Assembly (NCBI GenBank): GCA_030063045.1
Contig: JAQSEB010000046.1
Coordinates: 806,001 to 870,000, forward strand
Origin: Pratylenchus scribneri
Lineage: Eukaryota > Nematoda > Chromadorea > Rhabditida > Pratylenchidae
Length of the DNA: 64,000 nucleotides
Direction of reading: 5' to 3'
Part shown: positions 61,401-64,000 of the stretch, one piece after another
How the letters are laid out: each line of letters starts with the position of its first letter
Numbering within the stretch: position 1 is the first letter of the stretch
Position numbers and translations under genes: made by a program
Notes under the pieces: generated by a model
Told to the model about the DNA's origin: nothing
Databases searched by the model: none
What the model saw: the letters and a program-made list of their open reading frames with translations, nothing else

Positions 61401-64000
61401 TTTTTTGCCATTTAGTCAAAATTAGGAGAGGGGGGATGGCGTGGCTTTTTCCTCCATTAATCCCCCTCATCAAAATGGCCCATTTTCCCTTCTCATTCGG
61501 CCATCAATTGTTGCATTCCCCTGGGAAATTAGGCCAAAAATATATTTGGGAAAATGATTGCGCACAAAATTGTGCAATTCTCATATAAAAATATTTGGAA
61601 AAATAAATCAATGAAAATATTTGATTATTTGATTGAGACCAATCATTCCTCCATTTTTATTTAATCATTTCCCTTATCAATCAACAATTATATTGCCATT
61701 TGGCCTTTGCATAATTTGTGGTTCGCCCATTCTTTCCCTTTCAAAATTAATATATTCAAAACAATTCCACATCGATGGCCATTGACTGATGGATGAATGG
61801 GGGCAATGGCCCGATGAGCATTCAACCGACCATTCCAAACCATTTCAGTGGCCATCCCCTGATGGAATAGGATGGGAAGGAAGGAATTGATCGCCTCCAT
61901 CCATATTTGATATTTATTTCCCCCAATTCAGTAATTCCTTTTATTCCCCTTTAAAAACAACAATAAAATAAAATAAAAACATTATTTTAACGCCCATCCA
62001 TTTCCCCTCCGGGGCTTTTCTATCCATCCCTCCGTATTGTGTCCTCCTCCTCCCTCTGTCCATCTTTTGCCCATCCGTGTCCCATACTCATTTATCATTT
62101 CCCGTCCATTGACCCACCCTCAAGGCAATCGATGCAGAACGAAGCCATCTTCCAAAGAGGAGGATGAAAGGAAGAAGAACGAAGAATGAAGAGGAAGAGT
62201 GGGTTTTGCCCCGGGGAAGGTCGGTGTCAGTAGTGTCAATGTCGGCCGTAGCAGAAGGACATTCATTCCAATTCATTCATTTATTCATTCATTTCGTCCA
62301 TTTCTCTTCATTTTCCAATTTTGCCACACAAATCGACGGCCACTCCATCCAATTATTCCCCCAACCCACTTTTCATCTCATTATTTTAAGATTATTTTTT
62401 ACGATTCATTGAATATTCCTATTTTCTCCTTTTTTTTGTCCAATTGGCTCAATTTTCCATATGAAAATCAATTTTTCTTCTCGCCCTCTATTCCCTGTTT
62501 TGGATGGGCCAGAACAATTAATCAATGGCCTTGGCCAAGGGGCAATATGGCCAATGGCCTATTCCCCTCCCCCTTCTCCCAACCAAATCCAATCCAAATG
62601 AAATTGTCTCGCCGGCTGACCATTCCCTCCTCCTCCACAAAAAAAAAACACATTTATTTGACACTGCTTCCAATTTATTCACTCACAATTGACAGCTAAA
62701 TTTGTTGCCATTTTTATTCTCTCTCAAATTTATATTTGCCAATTAGTCAGTCAATTATTGAATGCTTTTTTTTGCCCAACTCAATTTCCATTTTTCTGAT
62801 TTCATTGCCAACTGTTTGGGTGGCATTAACAAAGGAAAAAGGGGCAAAAACGCGCGGAAGCAATTCCACTTTTTTTGCCTCCTTTTTGCCATTTGGCCTT
62901 TTTTGCCGATTCCTTTATCTGGGACCGACCCATCATTTCCCCCTCTTTTTTTTTCTTAATCCACCGACCACTTTTGCCCCTTCACAAAAATTCAAAATTG
63001 CCTCTGTTCCCAAATGGGCCCAATCCATCCCACTTTATTTATTTATTCCCTTCATTTCCATAGGTTTCCCCTTCACTTCCATCCTCTTCTTCATCCACTC
63101 ATCACAAAAAGAGGCCAACAACTGGTGAGGGAAGGCGAATTCACGGTAGTGGCCATCAAAATCATAACCAAAAAGAGGAGGACGAAGATTACGACATTTA
63201 CGATAATTATTTGGACGAAGAAGTTTGTGGCCTTTTTGCCCCCATTCCCACAAAGGAAATGAACAAATTTAGATGAAATCAGGCACAGAAGATACAGAGG
63301 ATTTGTGGAGAGTGCCAAATTCCGCAGCCGGACCCGGATATGTGCCAATGAGAAGGGCGGGGGGCACAGGTGGTGGGGTGGCATCATCGAATTCTGATGG
63401 TCGTTGGTTGGATGGACAAATTGTGCGAAAAGGCGATTGTATTGGATATAGAGGCGAAGCATGCGCACAATTCCTCAATGGAAAACATATAAAAGTGTTG
63501 GTGGACAGAGAGCGAATTTATGATGCCGAAAAGGATTTGTTGGCCGCATTAATGACGGTTGGCACAAACAATTCCCTTTTTAAAATGTGAATTGATTTCC
63601 CACAGGTCCGTGCACTGCCCGGTGTTTCGGAACAATGCCGTCAATATTCTCATCAGGTTGCCTGCTATCATATGTTCAAAGTGTGCGACCCAACTGTTTC
63701 ATCGATGGCCGCATTGGCATCCCCTTCTGGCACTGATATTTTGTCAATTTGTCACGAAGATTGCAACAATTTGAAGGCAATTTCCTTCATTCCAAATCAA
63801 AATTAGTATTTTTTTAGACTTCGGTTTGTCCCAATGAATTTGCGATGGCCGCACAACATGATTTGGTCGGTGATGCCCCAAAGGCATTGTTGCCAAATTG
63901 TGATGCACTTCATCCTGGAGCCCAACGTTGTTTAAGTGTTTTGGACAAGGTCCACCCCTCCCCTTTAATTAGCCATCATTTTTACCCATTTTAGGCCCCA
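58492..64000 (+). CDS. ROR-type receptor tyrosine kinase (CAM-1-like), 5' part only
   Basis: Wnt-binding co-receptor family; C. elegans CAM-1 guides cell migration. Exons seen: 58492 to about 58727, a Glu/Asp- and Asn-rich extracellular stretch ([14 protein letters not shown] ... [11 protein letters not shown]). Then about 60977-61113 and 61167-61333, an Ig domain ([40 protein letters not shown], with both Cys and the DxGxYxC motif). 63112-63222 is an acidic linker ([16 protein letters not shown]). From 63271 comes the Frizzled cysteine-rich domain ([52 protein letters not shown]). The order Ig-Fz is diagnostic. Kringle, transmembrane and kinase parts lie beyond the window. Introns of 2.2 and 1.8 kb contrast with 50-bp introns elsewhere. 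The signal-peptide exon is not identified, so the first exon listed is not the true start. Confidence 0.88.
59131..59275 (+). repeat. Short 34-bp tandem repeat (about four copies)
   Basis: Unit CATTTTGGCGAACATTTTCC then GGAAAAGAAAAATA, with small variations. It contains the palindrome TTCCGGAA and the GGAAAGAAAA word also found in the 26-bp array at 51.7 kb. Confidence 0.85.
60167..60180 (+). repeat. Poly-C tract (14 C)
   Basis: Homopolymer C inside the ROR intron. Confidence 0.9.
61334..63111 (+). other. Long pyrimidine-rich intron of the ROR gene
   Basis: About 1.8 kb between the Ig domain and the acidic-linker exon. C/T-rich on the coding strand with CATTCATTC and CCATTTTCC words. No gene, RNA or mobile element was recognised in it. 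Confidence 0.6.

Overview
The window is nuclear DNA from a nematode. Genes are closely packed on both strands and broken by many introns of about 40-60 bp that end in TTTCAG or TTTTAG. Several gene starts follow a bare splice acceptor, as expected for spliced-leader trans-splicing. The proteins include nematode hallmarks (DAF-5/Ski, aqp-2-like aquaglyceroporin, astacin, CAM-1/ROR, a worm-type tyrosine pseudophosphatase). At least three introns appear to start with GC instead of GT. This, with the base composition, would suit a tylenchid (plant-parasitic type) nematode, but that placement is inference.

Layout: 0-5.5 kb, four minus-strand genes (ADHFE1-type transhydrogenase, EBP2, an unrecognised acidic protein, a tyrosine pseudophosphatase). 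5.5-8.7 kb, a long pyrimidine-rich stretch without supported genes. 8.7-9.8 kb, aquaglyceroporin. 10.4-11.2 kb, a 27-bp satellite and a small secreted His/Tyr-rich peptide. 11.5-20 kb, BCKDH E2 (DBT), DAF-5/Ski, RNF113, a two-pore K+ channel and a thioredoxin-fold protein ending in a CAAX box. 20-26 kb, hyaluronidase, an unresolved minus-strand gene and a UDP-glucuronosyltransferase. 26.5-34.6 kb, a same-strand run (basic unknown protein, F-box protein, TFIIA large subunit, RCL1, RNase H2 subunit C, torsin) that looks like an operon. 34.9-38.7 kb, a NADAR-domain protein divergent from an HSPA13/Stch-like Hsp70. 38.8-40.2 kb, about 50 copies of the same 27-bp satellite, inverted relative to the first array. 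40.4-44.2 kb, astacin and WDR31, tail to tail. 44.9-49.7 kb, a second operon-like run (METTL1, mitoferrin, a 47-aa ORF, a CDGSH iron-sulfur protein, HUS1). 50 kb, a four-TM MARVEL-like protein. 51.7-52.2 kb, a 26-bp minisatellite. 58.5-64 kb, the 5' part of a ROR/CAM-1 receptor tyrosine kinase with multi-kilobase pyrimidine-rich introns; the gene runs off the window and its signal-peptide exon was not found.

Most genes are housekeeping: ribosome biogenesis (EBP2, RCL1), splicing (RNF113), basal transcription (TFIIA), tRNA modification (METTL1), genome stability (HUS1, RNASEH2C) and mitochondrial metabolism and iron (ADHFE1, DBT, mitoferrin, CISD). Signalling and surface functions include DAF-5, ROR, the K2P channel, aquaporin, astacin, hyaluronidase and UGT. 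Gene models were assembled by eye, so exon edges may be off by a few codons.
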